A DNA stretch of 64,000 nt. It comes from Pirellulales bacterium (lineage in GTDB: Bacteria; Planctomycetota; Planctomycetia; Pirellulales; JAEUIK01). The notes beneath the pieces are model-generated. The model was given only the letters and a program-made list of their open reading frames with translations, had not been told where the DNA came from and ran no database searches. The stretch lies in the NCBI GenBank assembly GCA_019636335.1, contig JAHBXR010000003.1, positions 1 to 64,000 of the forward strand. The letters run 5' to 3'. Shown piece by piece: positions 35,425-45,000 of this stretch (the stretch's first letter is position 1; each line of letters begins with the position of its first letter). A program made the translations under genes and the position numbers.

Positions 35425-35549
35425 GACGGCATCCGTGTCGCGGGCGCGGTTGGTGCGAGATCCAACGATCCCCTTCCCTGGGGGCAACCTGGACCATAGT
35501 CGAGCCGAAACGGACCTGCCCGGCAAGCCGAATCGATCTGGTTGGCGTT

Positions 35550-36623
35550 TTACTCCACCGTGCCCATCTGCTGGCGTTGGGCCTGGCGATCGTACTCGAT
35601 CAGGGCTTCGGTGACCGGAACGAGATTGCCGGCCATCACCTGATCGAGCTTGTAGAGGGTCAGGTTGATGCGGTGGTCGGTGACGCGGTTTTCCGGGAAG
35701 TTGTACGTGCGAATGCGCTGGCTGCGATCCCCCGAGCCGACCAGCGTCTTGCGCGCGGCGGCGCGCTTCTGCTCTTCTTCTTCCCGCTTCTTATCGTAGA
35801 GCCGGGATTTGAGCACGCGGATCGCGCGGGCCAGGTTCTTGTGCTGGCTCTTTTCGTCCTGGCAACTGACGACGATGCCGCTCTCGTGGTGCGTGAGCCG
35901 GATGGCCGAGGCCGTCTTGTTCACGTGCTGACCGCCGGGACCGCTGGCGCAGAAGCGGTCGATGCGATAATCGTCGGGCTTGAGATCGACTTCCACATCT
36001 TCCGGCTCGGGCATCACCGCCACGGTGGCCGCCGACGTGTGGATGCGTCCCTTGGCCTCGGTTTCCGGTACGCGCTGCACGCGATGACCGCCGCTTTCGT
36101 ACTGCAGCTCGCGGTAGACCCCCTCCCCCTCGAGGCCGAGGATCGTCTCTTTGAAGCCGCCGAGCTCGGTGGGGTTGAGCTCGAGCACCTCGACCTTCCA
36201 CCCCTTGGTCTCGGCATACTTGCGATACATCTCGTAGAGATCGCGAGCGAACAGGGCGGCCTCGTCGCCCCCGGTACCGGCGCGGATTTCCATCACGCAG
36301 CGCGAGCGGTTGGCATCTTCGCCGCCGATCGTAAGATCGAGTAGCTCGTTCCAGAGCTCTTCGCGCTCTGCTTTGAGCTCGGGCAGCTCGGCCTCGGCCA
36401 GCTCGCGCATTTCGGCGTCGTGCCCCTTGGCGAGTTCCATGGCCTCGGAGATCTGATGGTTGAGCTCTTTGAAGCGGCGGTACTTGGTGGCCAGCTTGGC
36501 GAGCGAGCCATGCTCGCGCATCACGGCCGCCATGCGCGGACCGCTGGCCAGCACTTCGGGATCGACGAGCGAGCGTTCTAGTTCTTCGAAACGAGCAAGC
36601 TTTTGATCGAGCATTTCCCGCAT
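35550..36623 (-). CDS. prfA: Peptide chain release factor 1
   Basis: This 357-residue class I release factor has an N-terminal coiled coil, the stop-codon-reading tripeptide PxT as PET in [16 protein letters not shown], and the peptidyl-tRNA hydrolysis motif GGQ in [15 protein letters not shown]. The PxT loop, as opposed to SPF, assigns it to RF1 (UAA/UAG). The C-terminal domain ([21 protein letters not shown]) is complete. The first ATG (36623) has GAGGA about 10 nt upstream; a second ATG is three codons later. It is located between rpmE and prmC. Confidence 0.96.
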   Translation of the reverse strand: MREMLDQKLARFEELERSLVDPEVLASGPRMAAVMREHGSLAKLATKYRRFKELNHQISEAMELAKGHDAEMRELAEAELPELKAEREELWNELLDLTIGGEDANRSRCVMEIRAGTGGDEAALFARDLYEMYRKYAETKGWKVEVLELNPTELGGFKETILGLEGEGVYRELQYESGGHRVQRVPETEAKGRIHTSAATVAVMPEPEDVEVDLKPDDYRIDRFCASGPGGQHVNKTASAIRLTHHESGIVVSCQDEKSQHKNLARAIRVLKSRLYDKKREEEEQKRAAARKTLVGSGDRSQRIRTYNFPENRVTDHRINLTLYKLDQVMAGNLVPVTEALIEYDRQAQRQQMGTVE

Positions 36624-36853
36624 GGGAGAAGTTCCTCACGGCTGAAAGCGGGACACGCGGTGCGTGTCTGAGGTGGCCGACAAGAGGCCCCGCGCAGGGC
36701 AAGCGTCCGGAGATCGCGCGCGGCGCTCACGAGAGGAGAGGCGGGAGTCGCTAATAGTGCTTGCGCATAGATTGGGTGCCCGGCATTCCTACGCGGCGAG
36801 GGGCTCGGCGGTTGGCTCCGCGCGACCCCGGCGTCCCCGCGAAAGGGCAGAGA

Positions 36854-37114
36854 TCAGGCTTCCGCTTCCTGCTTGGCCGGCGCGGCCTTCTTGCCACGCT
36901 TGAGGCTGGCATAACCGGTCGCGGCGAACTTGTTCTGGAACTTCTCGATACGGCCGGCCGTGTCGACGTACTTCAGCTTGCCCGTGTAGAACGGATGGCA
37001 ACTGCTGCAAATGTCGATGGCCAGCTCGGCGACCGTGCTGCGGGTCTTGAAGGTGTTGCCGCAGCCGCAACGGACGGTCGTGTCGACGTACTTGGGGTGA
37101 ACGTTCTTCTTCAT
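36854..37114 (-). CDS. rpmE: 50S ribosomal protein L31, zinc-binding type
   Basis: This 86-residue protein begins MKKNVHPKY and keeps the four zinc Cys: C16 and C18 in CGCGNTF, C36 and C39 in [10 protein letters not shown]. It is thus the C+ paralogue normally used under zinc-replete conditions. The body [10 protein letters not shown] is typical. A basic/acidic tail of ~15 residues ([14 protein letters not shown]) extends beyond the core. It heads the run rpmE-prfA-prmC-murA. A weak promoter-like pair (TTGTCC, 17 bp, TACACT on the minus strand) lies about 100 bp upstream. Confidence 0.95.
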   Translation of the reverse strand: MKKNVHPKYVDTTVRCGCGNTFKTRSTVAELAIDICSSCHPFYTGKLKYVDTAGRIEKFQNKFAATGYASLKRGKKAAPAKQEAEA

Positions 37115-37466
37115 CGGATTCTCGTCCTTGGCTGCAATCGGCGTTGTGTCGGATTGGGCTCGACCAGACGACGCTCCGGGAGCCCTGGGGAAACCGTAAG
37201 TGTAGTATCGGCCGAAAAATCGGACAAGTGCCACCGCCGATCACGAAACCGCCTTGGAGAACAGGCGTTACGAGCCGTCCTGCCACGTCCGAGGGCTCGA
37301 TACCCCCCTGGGCGGACGGTGCGGTTCGGAACGCGCGACCTGAGGGGGCTTTTCCGGCCGAGAACGGAAAGAATTCCAGGCGACTGGCGAATAACGTCTC
37401 AGACAGGCCGGCATTTCGCAGGTGAGACACCTGGCGGACCTGTCGGGAAGGGAGGTTGCTTCAGCC
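37115..37466. other. Divergent intergenic region, 352 bp
   Basis: This lies between rpmE (minus) and the Pmp3-like gene (plus). Apart from a weak rpmE promoter candidate and the Shine-Dalgarno GGAGG at 37451-37455 for the plus-strand gene, nothing stands out. A palindromic stretch TTTTCCGGCCGAGAACGGAAAG near 37349 is too short to interpret. Confidence 0.4.
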
Positions 37467-37685
37467 GTGCGTTATCTCATCGCGATCTTGTTGCCCCCGT
37501 TGGCGGTGCTGTTGTGTGGCAAGCCGGTACAGTTCGTGTTGAATCTGATTCTCACGCTCTGCTTCTGGGTCCCCGGCATGATCCACGCCATTCTCGTGGT
37601 CCACAGCCATCTCGAGGATCAGCGCGCGGAGCGTATCATCCGGGCGCTCGGGCAGGGCCGTTCGAGCCGGGCCAGCATGGGCTAA
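37467..37685 (+). CDS. Pmp3/UPF0057 family small membrane protein
   Basis: This 72-residue protein has two hydrophobic segments typical of the Pmp3/YqaE family: RYLIAILLPPLAVLLCGKP and LNLILTLCFWVPGMIHAILVV. The family signature LPPLAVLLxGK is intact. GTG 37467 was chosen because GGAGG lies 11 nt upstream and family members begin right at this Arg-Tyr-Leu; an in-frame ATG at 37422 would add 15 unrelated residues. In yeast, Pmp3 affects membrane potential and salt tolerance; the bacterial role is not known. The charged C-terminal tail (~20 residues) is longer than usual. Confidence 0.88.
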   Translation: MRYLIAILLPPLAVLLCGKPVQFVLNLILTLCFWVPGMIHAILVVHSHLEDQRAERIIRALGQGRSSRASMG

Positions 37686-37721
37686 AGCGCCGCCGAAGTT
37701 AGTGGCGCATGAATTCGGCCG

Positions 37722-38066
37722 TTACGAGGCCGGAGAAGATTCTTCCTGCGATTCGGCGGCCGGCGCGACCGGCGGCTCGAACTTGGGGGCGGTCGCTTCA
37801 TCGCGATCGTCCATTTCGTGGAAGGTGCGCTTGGCCGGTCGGCTGGGGGCCGGCGTCGACAAGTTGGTTATGCCGCGGAGTTCTTCTTCGATTCCGCTCA
37901 GACCCTTGCGCAATTCGAGCAGGCTTTTGCCCCACGTGCGACCCATCTCGGGCAGCCGCTTGCCGAAGAGGAGCACGGCAACAACGCCAATGACCAGCAT
38001 TTCGGCTGGGCCAACGCCGCCGAGTGGAAAGATGGCCCAAGTCAGGCTGGCGGTAATCAAACTCAT
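37722..38066 (-). CDS. TatA/TatB-like protein 1
   Basis: This 114-residue protein has a short hydrophobic N-terminal helix (residues ~1-36, …GPAEMLVIGVVAVLLFGKRLPEMGR) with the FGxxxLPE hinge, followed by an amphipathic helix (WGKSLLELRKGLSGIEEELRG) and an acidic/Pro tail. This is the TatA/TatB architecture for twin-arginine protein export. Length is between TatA and TatB. A second such gene lies upstream on the same strand and no tatC is present here. Confidence 0.88.
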   Translation of the reverse strand: MSLITASLTWAIFPLGGVGPAEMLVIGVVAVLLFGKRLPEMGRTWGKSLLELRKGLSGIEEELRGITNLSTPAPSRPAKRTFHEMDDRDEATAPKFEPPVAPAAESQEESSPAS

Positions 38067-38197
38067 CGCTCACCACGAAACGGCGTTACGTTGCGACCTC
38101 AAAAACGACTCGATCGCCGGCCACCACCATGGAACGGAAAGATCGTGCAGGATCTGTCCGTCAGGTGTGTACTCGATGATCGGAGTTGTACGCTCGA

Positions 38198-38422
38198 CTA
38201 GCGCTCGGCGGTTTCCCGCGTGGGCTCGTCTAGTTTTCGCTTGCTGGTGGTGGGCACGTCGTCGTCGAGATCGTCTTCGATCCCTTGGACCCCCTTCTTG
38301 AATTCGACCACGCCACGGCCCAGCGAGCGCATCACGCTGGGTAGACGGCTGCCGAACAAGAGCAGGACGACGATGCCTAGGACAACCAGTTCCGCGGGGC
38401 CAAGACCAAACATGGCTAACAT
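38198..38422 (-). CDS. tatA: TatA/TatB-like protein 2
   Basis: This 74-residue protein is a compact TatA: GLGPAELVVLGIVVLLLFGSRLPSVMRSLGRGVVEFKKG contains the transmembrane helix, the FG hinge and the amphipathic helix; an acidic tail follows. GAGAAAG 6 nt upstream supports ATG 38422. With the 114-residue paralogue 131 bp downstream it may give a TatA/TatB pair, or two TatA isoforms. Many Tat substrates are expected in this organism (for example the DUF1552 protein and the glycosylasparaginase in this window). Confidence 0.9.
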   Translation of the reverse strand: MLAMFGLGPAELVVLGIVVLLLFGSRLPSVMRSLGRGVVEFKKGVQGIEDDLDDDVPTTSKRKLDEPTRETAER

Positions 38423-38623
38423 CGGCGCTTTCTCAGCAGGAAAGGTGCGGCAACGCGGAGTGCTGACTTGGCGCGCTGCGGGAGGAATTCACGAACGGTA
38501 CGCGCACAGGGCGCAGGAGCAACTGCTGTTCAACTAACCATTTTAATGGGGGCATCGCGAGTGTCAAACAAACAGAGGGGCAATTCCGCTCGGAACTTCA
38601 CGCCGTAGCTTAATATCTCGTAA

Positions 38624-40726
38624 TTACTTAGGTGCGCTTGGTTCTCCCGGTTGTTCGCGCTTGGCCGTGTGCGAATACAGGGGCAGATAGCGATAGTAGA
38701 CCTCCAGGCACAAGGCGCCCAGCGCCGTGGTATAGGGCCGGCCACCGTAGCCCCCCCAGACGTCGGTCGGATCCCAACTGCCGGCCAGGTCTCCCTCGAT
38801 CCGTTGCGTGCGAAGGAGGGTCGTCTGCATCGCTTCGTTCCAGCGTTGCCATTGAGCCCCCTGATGCTGGTAGAGCCCCAGGGTGGCGTAATACCAGTAG
38901 TAGAGATTCATCTGGCCGTGCCCCGGCAATTCCTGGGCAATGTACGACGCCGCTTCGTCACCGGCACGGTACTCTGGCGCTGCGCCGAGAAATTGGCGGC
39001 ATACGAGCACCTCGGCCGTCATCGTGCGGCTGGCTTGCTCGCCCGGACGATAGCTCGCGAGCCCACCGTGCTCGCCGAAGGTCACTCCGCGTATGAAGCG
39101 ATACATGCGTTCGCGAGTCAGGTCGGGCATGGGCAACCCGGCGAGCTCGGCACTCTTGAGGGCCATCAATTGCCAGCCGAGCTGGCTCGTGTCTCCCAAA
39201 TCGCCGGGGCGATAACGCCAGCCGCCGTTCGAGGGATGCTGCGCGGCGAGCGTGAATTGCACGCCGCGCCGCATGGAGTCGGCCAATTCGGGATCGCCCG
39301 TCATGCCGTATGCCTCGGCGATGGCGAGCAAGGCCATGCCGTGGCAGTACATGGCGGCGTAGGTCTTGGCCTTGCCGGCGAAGCTGCCGTTGGTGGCCTG
39401 CATGCGCCGCAGATAGTCGAGCCCACGTCGGACGGTCTCGGTATAGTCGCCCGTCTTATGCGTGTGGCCGGCGCCGAGAAAGGCGAGCAGGGCGAGTCCG
39501 GTCACGCCCGTTTCGGCGCCGGCGCCGGCGTTCTGTCGATCGTGCCCCAGCGTGCGCGTTTCGCGGCCGCCGCCATGCTGCGTGGGATCCCAGGCTCCTT
39601 CGGCGCTTTGATTCTGCTTGAACCAGTCGAGGGCCGCCTGGACGGCGGCTTCCGATTCGGGCGTGGCGCCATGTTCGGCGCCGGTGCGCGCCCGCATCGG
39701 TCCGAGACGATGCTCGAAGGCCTCGGTCGGATCGCCAATCGCGGCGCCACGGCGAATGGCGACCATGCGGGGATCGCCGGTGGTTGTTCCCAAGGGGGAG
39801 CCGATAAACGCGCCTCCGGCGTTCGGCACTTCGACCGATTTGAGTCCCGCGATGGCCGGAGCCGTCCCGTTCGTGCTGCCGGATACCAGATCGCGCGGCG
39901 GAACATCGATCAACTTGCCCAGGGTTTCATCGGGCATGGGAAGCGTCGGCACATCGACCAGCGGCGCGAGCGCCGTGGGGGCGGCGAGCAATTCAGCCGG
40001 CAGTTCCGGCAGAGGGCGATCGAGCATCGGGGGAGCCGACTCGGCCAGCGGTTCGACTTTGGGGGGGGCAAGGTTATCGGTCACGAGCGGATCGATCGCT
40101 TCTTGACGCTCGGCCCGCGGCGCATCGATCGGCGGAGAGGTGTCGGCCACGGCAGCCGAAGGGGCGCGATCCGTTTGCGGCACGCTGCGGGGCGCCTCGG
40201 GCGCCACGCTGTTCGTGGGGAGCGGCGCCGCTGTCAGGTCGCCGGGCAAGGCGGACTCGGCAGATCCGGTGGTGCGCTCGGCAGCCAGCGGCACGGCGGC
40301 AGCCATTCGTTCGAGCGCCGGATTGACCGACTGCATGTTGTCTGTGGCGGTATCGGACTCCCACGGTGCGAGACGCGGGCTGGTGGCGGCACGATCATCG
40401 GCATCGAGCGAGGGTGCGCCCGTCTCGATATCCCCCGCGCTGCCCCCTTCGACAAAGCGTTCGATGCTCGAAATATTTACCGTGCCACCTCCCGGCGGTC
40501 CGGCGACCGATTGCACCACTTGCACGGTGGCGGCGACGTAGGCGAGCAGCAGGTGGACCAGGAGAGACAGCGCGGCACACTTTTGCAGCGGGCGCGATTG
40601 CCCCCAACGCGTGCGCATCAAGACGACGAGCGCTACGATGATGACCGCCACGCCGGCCCAGACGGTCCACCAGACCATCTGTTCGACGGAGAGCGCATGC
40701 CAGAATCGTAGGAATCGCCCGAGCAT
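38624..40726 (-). CDS. Membrane-anchored alpha/alpha-toroid (prenyltransferase-repeat) protein
   Basis: This 700-residue protein has two N-terminal transmembrane helices (about residues 16-36 and 51-70) and a ~270-residue Pro/Ala-rich spacer. From about residue 355 to 690 it has helical repeats with the QxxxGxW-like pattern of prenyltransferase/squalene-cyclase barrels (ALDWFKQNQSAEGAW, GLDYLRRMQATNGSF, GVQFTLAAQHPSNGGW). The DxDD motif of true squalene-hopene cyclases is absent, so it is probably a binding rather than a cyclising protein. It is the last gene of an operon with ExbD (6 bp upstream), ExbB and a giant TPR protein. Confidence 0.85.
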   Translation of the reverse strand: MLGRFLRFWHALSVEQMVWWTVWAGVAVIIVALVVLMRTRWGQSRPLQKCAALSLLVHLLLAYVAATVQVVQSVAGPPGGGTVNISSIERFVEGGSAGDIETGAPSLDADDRAATSPRLAPWESDTATDNMQSVNPALERMAAAVPLAAERTTGSAESALPGDLTAAPLPTNSVAPEAPRSVPQTDRAPSAAVADTSPPIDAPRAERQEAIDPLVTDNLAPPKVEPLAESAPPMLDRPLPELPAELLAAPTALAPLVDVPTLPMPDETLGKLIDVPPRDLVSGSTNGTAPAIAGLKSVEVPNAGGAFIGSPLGTTTGDPRMVAIRRGAAIGDPTEAFEHRLGPMRARTGAEHGATPESEAAVQAALDWFKQNQSAEGAWDPTQHGGGRETRTLGHDRQNAGAGAETGVTGLALLAFLGAGHTHKTGDYTETVRRGLDYLRRMQATNGSFAGKAKTYAAMYCHGMALLAIAEAYGMTGDPELADSMRRGVQFTLAAQHPSNGGWRYRPGDLGDTSQLGWQLMALKSAELAGLPMPDLTRERMYRFIRGVTFGEHGGLASYRPGEQASRTMTAEVLVCRQFLGAAPEYRAGDEAASYIAQELPGHGQMNLYYWYYATLGLYQHQGAQWQRWNEAMQTTLLRTQRIEGDLAGSWDPTDVWGGYGGRPYTTALGALCLEVYYRYLPLYSHTAKREQPGEPSAPK

Positions 40727-40732
40727 GTGGCG

Positions 40733-41152
40733 TCACCTCGGGCGGCTGGCCAACCGGACGGAGATGCCCAGGTCGGTGATGCCGGCTTGCTTGCAAGCGT
40801 TGAGTACATCGGCCACGCTTTGAAACGGCGCGCTGGCATCGCCGCGCACGACGACGCCCAGATCCTGATACTCGCTGCGCGCGGCGGCGAGCGTGCCTTC
40901 GAGTTGTTCGAGCGAGATCGGCTGACGATTGAGCGTGATGGTGCCGTCGTCCGCTACGTTGATCACTTTGCGTTCCGGCGCCGAGGTGAGCGTGCCCCGA
41001 TCGGAGACCTCGGGCACTTTGAGGCCGATCTCGCGCTCGAGGTGCGTGAACTCCGTGCCGGCCATGAAAAAGACGATCAGCAGGAACACCACGTCCACCA
41101 TCGACGTGAGGTTCAAGACGGGTGCGTCGTCTTCGAGCGTCTTCAGTGGCAT
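40733..41152 (-). CDS. ExbD/TolR family proton-channel protein
   Basis: This 139-residue protein has one N-terminal transmembrane helix carrying the essential Asp (D20 in LTSMVDVVFLLIVFFM), followed by a periplasmic domain with RKVINVADDGTITLN and VVVRGDASAPFQSVADVLNACKQAGI. This is the ExbD/TolR layout. With the ExbB/TolQ protein it should use the proton gradient to power an envelope partner. Here the following gene encodes a toroid protein with two TM helices instead of TonB or TolA. Confidence 0.93.
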   Translation of the reverse strand: MPLKTLEDDAPVLNLTSMVDVVFLLIVFFMAGTEFTHLEREIGLKVPEVSDRGTLTSAPERKVINVADDGTITLNRQPISLEQLEGTLAAARSEYQDLGVVVRGDASAPFQSVADVLNACKQAGITDLGISVRLASRPR

Positions 41153-41191
41153 GATCGTTCCCCCGAGCGAGTCCGAACGACAGAACCGTGC

Positions 41192-42034
41192 TTACGCGGC
41201 CGTGCTGCGACGGGTTGATCTCGCGCGTCCCCCCTCGCGCGCCAGGCGGCCGTCGGCGGCAATCTCTTCGACCAGTTCCTGCCCCAAGGCGTCTAGTTCG
41301 ACGGTGAGCTGATCGACGCGACTGACGAAGTAGTGGTAGAAGATCAGGGCGGGAATGGCGACGACGAGTCCGGCCGCGGTGGTGAGCAAAGCCTCGCTGA
41401 TACCACCGGCGAGCAATTCCGGACGCCCCATGGCCTGCGTCTTCGCGATGGCGTTGAAGGCCTCGATGATGCCAAAAACGGTGCCTAACAGCCCCAACAG
41501 AGGGCTGATGGTCGAGATGCCGTTGAACACGCGGATGTAGCGGCGCAAGCTGGTGACGGCACGTTCGCCGGCGTCGAGCACGGCTTGTTCCACTTCGACG
41601 GCCGGTCGCCCCCAGCGGCGTACCCCGGCGGCAAAGACCTGCGCGACGGCACTCTCGTTTTCATCGCAGATGGCCAGCGCCGCCTCGGGGGACAATTCGC
41701 CAGCGCGAAGCTGGTGCATGAAACGCTTGACGAAGGGAGAGGGAATGACCCGCCCGCGCCGCAGGCTGATCGTGCGTTCGAAGACGAACACCACCAGCAC
41801 GAACGAGCAGAGGATGATCGGCAGCATCACGATGCCACCGTCGCGAATAATGCCCAGCAGATTGCGCGTGGCGATGGCCTGCCCCTCGACGTCCTGTTGT
41901 TCGACGCTGACGGGTCCCACCTCGATCGATTCCTGCGCCGATGAGGAAGTGACCAGGCGACCGAGCACGAGCACGGTGAGAACCATGAGCAACGTGAGTT
42001 GCCGGGCCAGGCGTGTGAAGCGTGTGGCGGACAT
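41192..42034 (-). CDS. MotA/TolQ/ExbB family proton-channel protein
   Basis: This 280-residue protein has an N-terminal cleavable signal (LTLLMVLTVLVLGRLVTSSSAQ) and three TM segments: LPIILCSFVLVVFVFERTI, ISTISPLLGLLGTVFGIIEAF and ALLTTAAGLVVAIPALIFYHYF. The last two carry the conserved polar/Gly positions of the TolQ/ExbB channel. A signal peptide plus ~45 extra periplasmic residues is seen in long ExbB variants. It pairs with the ExbD protein 39 bp downstream. A basic C-terminal tail (GRARSTRRSTAA) ends the protein. Confidence 0.92.
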   Translation of the reverse strand: MSATRFTRLARQLTLLMVLTVLVLGRLVTSSSAQESIEVGPVSVEQQDVEGQAIATRNLLGIIRDGGIVMLPIILCSFVLVVFVFERTISLRRGRVIPSPFVKRFMHQLRAGELSPEAALAICDENESAVAQVFAAGVRRWGRPAVEVEQAVLDAGERAVTSLRRYIRVFNGISTISPLLGLLGTVFGIIEAFNAIAKTQAMGRPELLAGGISEALLTTAAGLVVAIPALIFYHYFVSRVDQLTVELDALGQELVEEIAADGRLAREGGRARSTRRSTAA

Positions 42035-42099
42035 GGGTTCGATCCTGTGTGGGCGGTCGTGGGCGCGGCGCCTGAGACGCCGCGACAGTGGGCAGGACG

Positions 42100-45000
42100 T
42101 TAGCGGGGCAAAGGGGAGGGGGGGAGAGCGGGGGACGTCAGGCTGGCGGTCTTTTGCTCGAGTACCTTGGCGCGGGCGGTGGCCTCTTCGGCATAGCTGG
42201 TTTGTCCGAATTGCTCGACCAGCCGTGTATACAGTTGAGCTGCCTGCTGCGGCTCGTGCAGTTGCTCGTGGCATTTTGCCGCCTGCAACAGGGCCGCGGC
42301 CTGCCACTCGGGATACGCATAGAGGATCTCGACGCGCAGATATTCTCGGATGGCGGCGCGATAATTCCGTTGATGGAAGTGGGTCTCGCCGATCATCCAT
42401 TGCGCCATGGCGGCGGTTTCCGTCTTGCCGCCGGTGGCGGAGCTCACGGCCAGGGCATAAGCCCCCCGCGCGTCCTCGAACCGTGCCTGGCTGGCATGGC
42501 AACGACCGATGAGATAGTCGACTTCGTATTGCTGGGCGAAGCCGGGATGCTGACCCGCGATCTGCGAGGCCATCTCGTAGGCCTCGTCCCATTCGCGGCG
42601 GCCGGCAAAGATCTGGGCACGTCGCAGCGCCACCATCGGCGCCCACGATTCTTTGCTGTCGAGCGTCTTGGTGAGCAGAACTTCGAACCGTTCGAGGGCC
42701 ACGTCCGTCTGCCCGAGGCGATAGCTCGCCTCGGCACACCAGTATTCGGCGAGCAAACGCAGGCTGCTCTCGGGATGTTTCTCGAGCAACGCTGCCAGCG
42801 GCGCCTCGACGTCGGTCCATTGTTCTCTGGCCGCCGCGAGCTGACCCTGCAGATAGAGGGCATGCTCTTCAATGCTCGGGCTGACCTGCTCGCGCGTGCT
42901 CAACTCCGACAGCAGTCTGCTGGCACGGTCGTAGTCGCGGGCTTGATGGGCCCGCTCGGCGAGACGATAGAGCGCATCGGCCACGAAACGGCTCTGGGGA
43001 TGTTCGACGTGAAGTCGCTCGAGCAGCGCGTTGGCGACCGCGTCGTCCTGGCGACCGCGCTCGACCCACGACCATTCGTACAAGAGCGCGTCGCGATCGG
43101 TCGCGGCGGGAAACTCACGGTCGAGCCGCTGGTAAAGTGCCGCGGCTTCGTTGTGATCGCCGAGTTGTTCGTGCAGGCGCGCCGCGCCGCGCAGCGCGTC
43201 GGCCAGGTGGGGCGAGTCGGGGAACTGCTCGATCACTTGCTTGTACGAGGCCAGCCCGCGTGCCGGGGCGCCGCGTTCCGCTTCGATGCGACCGAGCATC
43301 AGCGCCGCTTCGGCCGCGGCGGGATCAGCGGGAAACTGCTCGACGACGCGCGCGAATTCGGCCGCGGCGGCGGCAAGATCGCCTTGCTGATAGCGGCTCC
43401 AGGCGAGACCGGCCAGGCCCCGCGCGCTCGCGCCGGCTGGTTCGTTGCCCTCGACGGATGGCGAGTCCCCCCCCAGCTTGCTGACTTGTTCGAAGAGCTC
43501 GGCCGACCAGGCGAACTCGCCCGCGGCGTAGACGGCCTCGGCCAGATGACTCGTGGCATGGCGCAGTACCGCGTCGCCGGCGTGCTTCGCTTGAAGTTCG
43601 TTGAACCAGTGGCGGGCGTCGTCGATGCGCTTGGCCCGCGCGCTGCAAACGGCCAGTTGAGCGCGGCAGCGCGCCGCGCCTTCCTCGTCGCCGCGGGCCG
43701 CCAGGTACCGTTCGAGGCGGGCGATCGCCTCGTCGTAGCGCTCGAGCGCGGCGAGCGAGGTGCCTTCCACGAGATCGGCCTCGGTTCTGAGTCGCGTATC
43801 GTCGTCGGGCAGTTCGGCCAGCGCGGCGACGGCCTCTGCGTGACGACCCGCTCCCTGAAACGCCAGGGCCAGCAGGTAGCGGTCGGCCGGCGCCGAGTTC
43901 GCACCGGCATCGGCCACCCACGGAGACAGCCGCGCGATGGCCTGCGTGAATTCGCGCTGATTGAGCAGCGAGCGTGCGACGGCGCGTGCCGCTTCGGGGG
44001 CGTGATCGCTCGTGGCGAACTTTTCGTCGAACTCGTGGGCCAGCCGGCCGACGAGCTCATGATCGCCGTCGGCCAGCGCCGCCTGGATGCGTGCGAGCTG
44101 ACAGTCGTCGGCCCACTCGGCGCCGCTATCGACCGCTTCGCAGCGGTCGAGTTCCTCGACACCGGCCGCCGGATTGCCGCTGCGAATCAGGGCGTCGCCC
44201 GCGTGAAAATGGATCGCCGCGGCGAGCGGCGCATCGCCGGCGCGGGCCGCACAGGCCTGCAAGCGTTCGGCGGCCGACGACCATTGTCCTTCGGCCTTGG
44301 CGACCAGTCCCAGCCAGTAGCTAGCCTCGAGTCCCCACTGCGGGTGCTCGGTCAGGGCGGCGAAGAGTGCCTCGGCCTCGTCGTAGCGTTCGAGATGGAA
44401 CAAGGCCCAGCCGCGCGCCAGTTGCGTCTTGGCCCGCGCGGCGCTCTGCGAGCGCTCGTGGTCGAAGTCGGCCAGCAGCGTCTCGGCGCCGACGTAATCG
44501 CCGGCCGAATAGCGGCACGCGCCAAGCTGAAACTGCGATTCGTCCGAGAGAGGATGGCCACGCTGCTCGGCGAACGAGCGGAAGATGGGTTCCGCCTTGT
44601 CGAACTGCCCCAGTTCTTGCCAGGCGCGCCCCAGGCCGTAGCGGCAATCATCGCAAAGCGGACCCTCGGGAAAGCGCTCGATCGATTGCTCGTAGTGCCG
44701 TGCGGCGCCGGCGTGGTCTTTGTCGGCCAGGGCAAGATCGCCCAGGTAGGTCAGCACGAAGGCGTTCCATTCGTCGTCGGGGTACCGCGATTGGAATGCC
44801 TGCAACTCGCGCAAGGCGGCATCTCGATCGCCGACGAGGTAGGCGGACTCGGCCGAGCGAAATTGCGCGTGTTGGACGTGCTGTCCGTCGGGTTGCGCCT
44901 GGAGGTATTGCTGAAAACGCTCGCGGGCCGCGGCATAACGCTCGGCGTGGACCAGCGCCTCGCCCAGAAAGAAGGTGGCCGCGGCGGTGCGCGCATGTTG

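Noticed and set aside
38651..40711. Long plus-strand frame opposite the toroid protein gene
   Set aside because: Antisense shadow of a gene with clear helical repeats and operon context.
38624..40726. Squalene-hopene cyclase
   Set aside because: Repeats resemble the cyclase barrel but the DxDD acid motif is absent and the protein is fused to TM helices and a spacer in an ExbBD operon.
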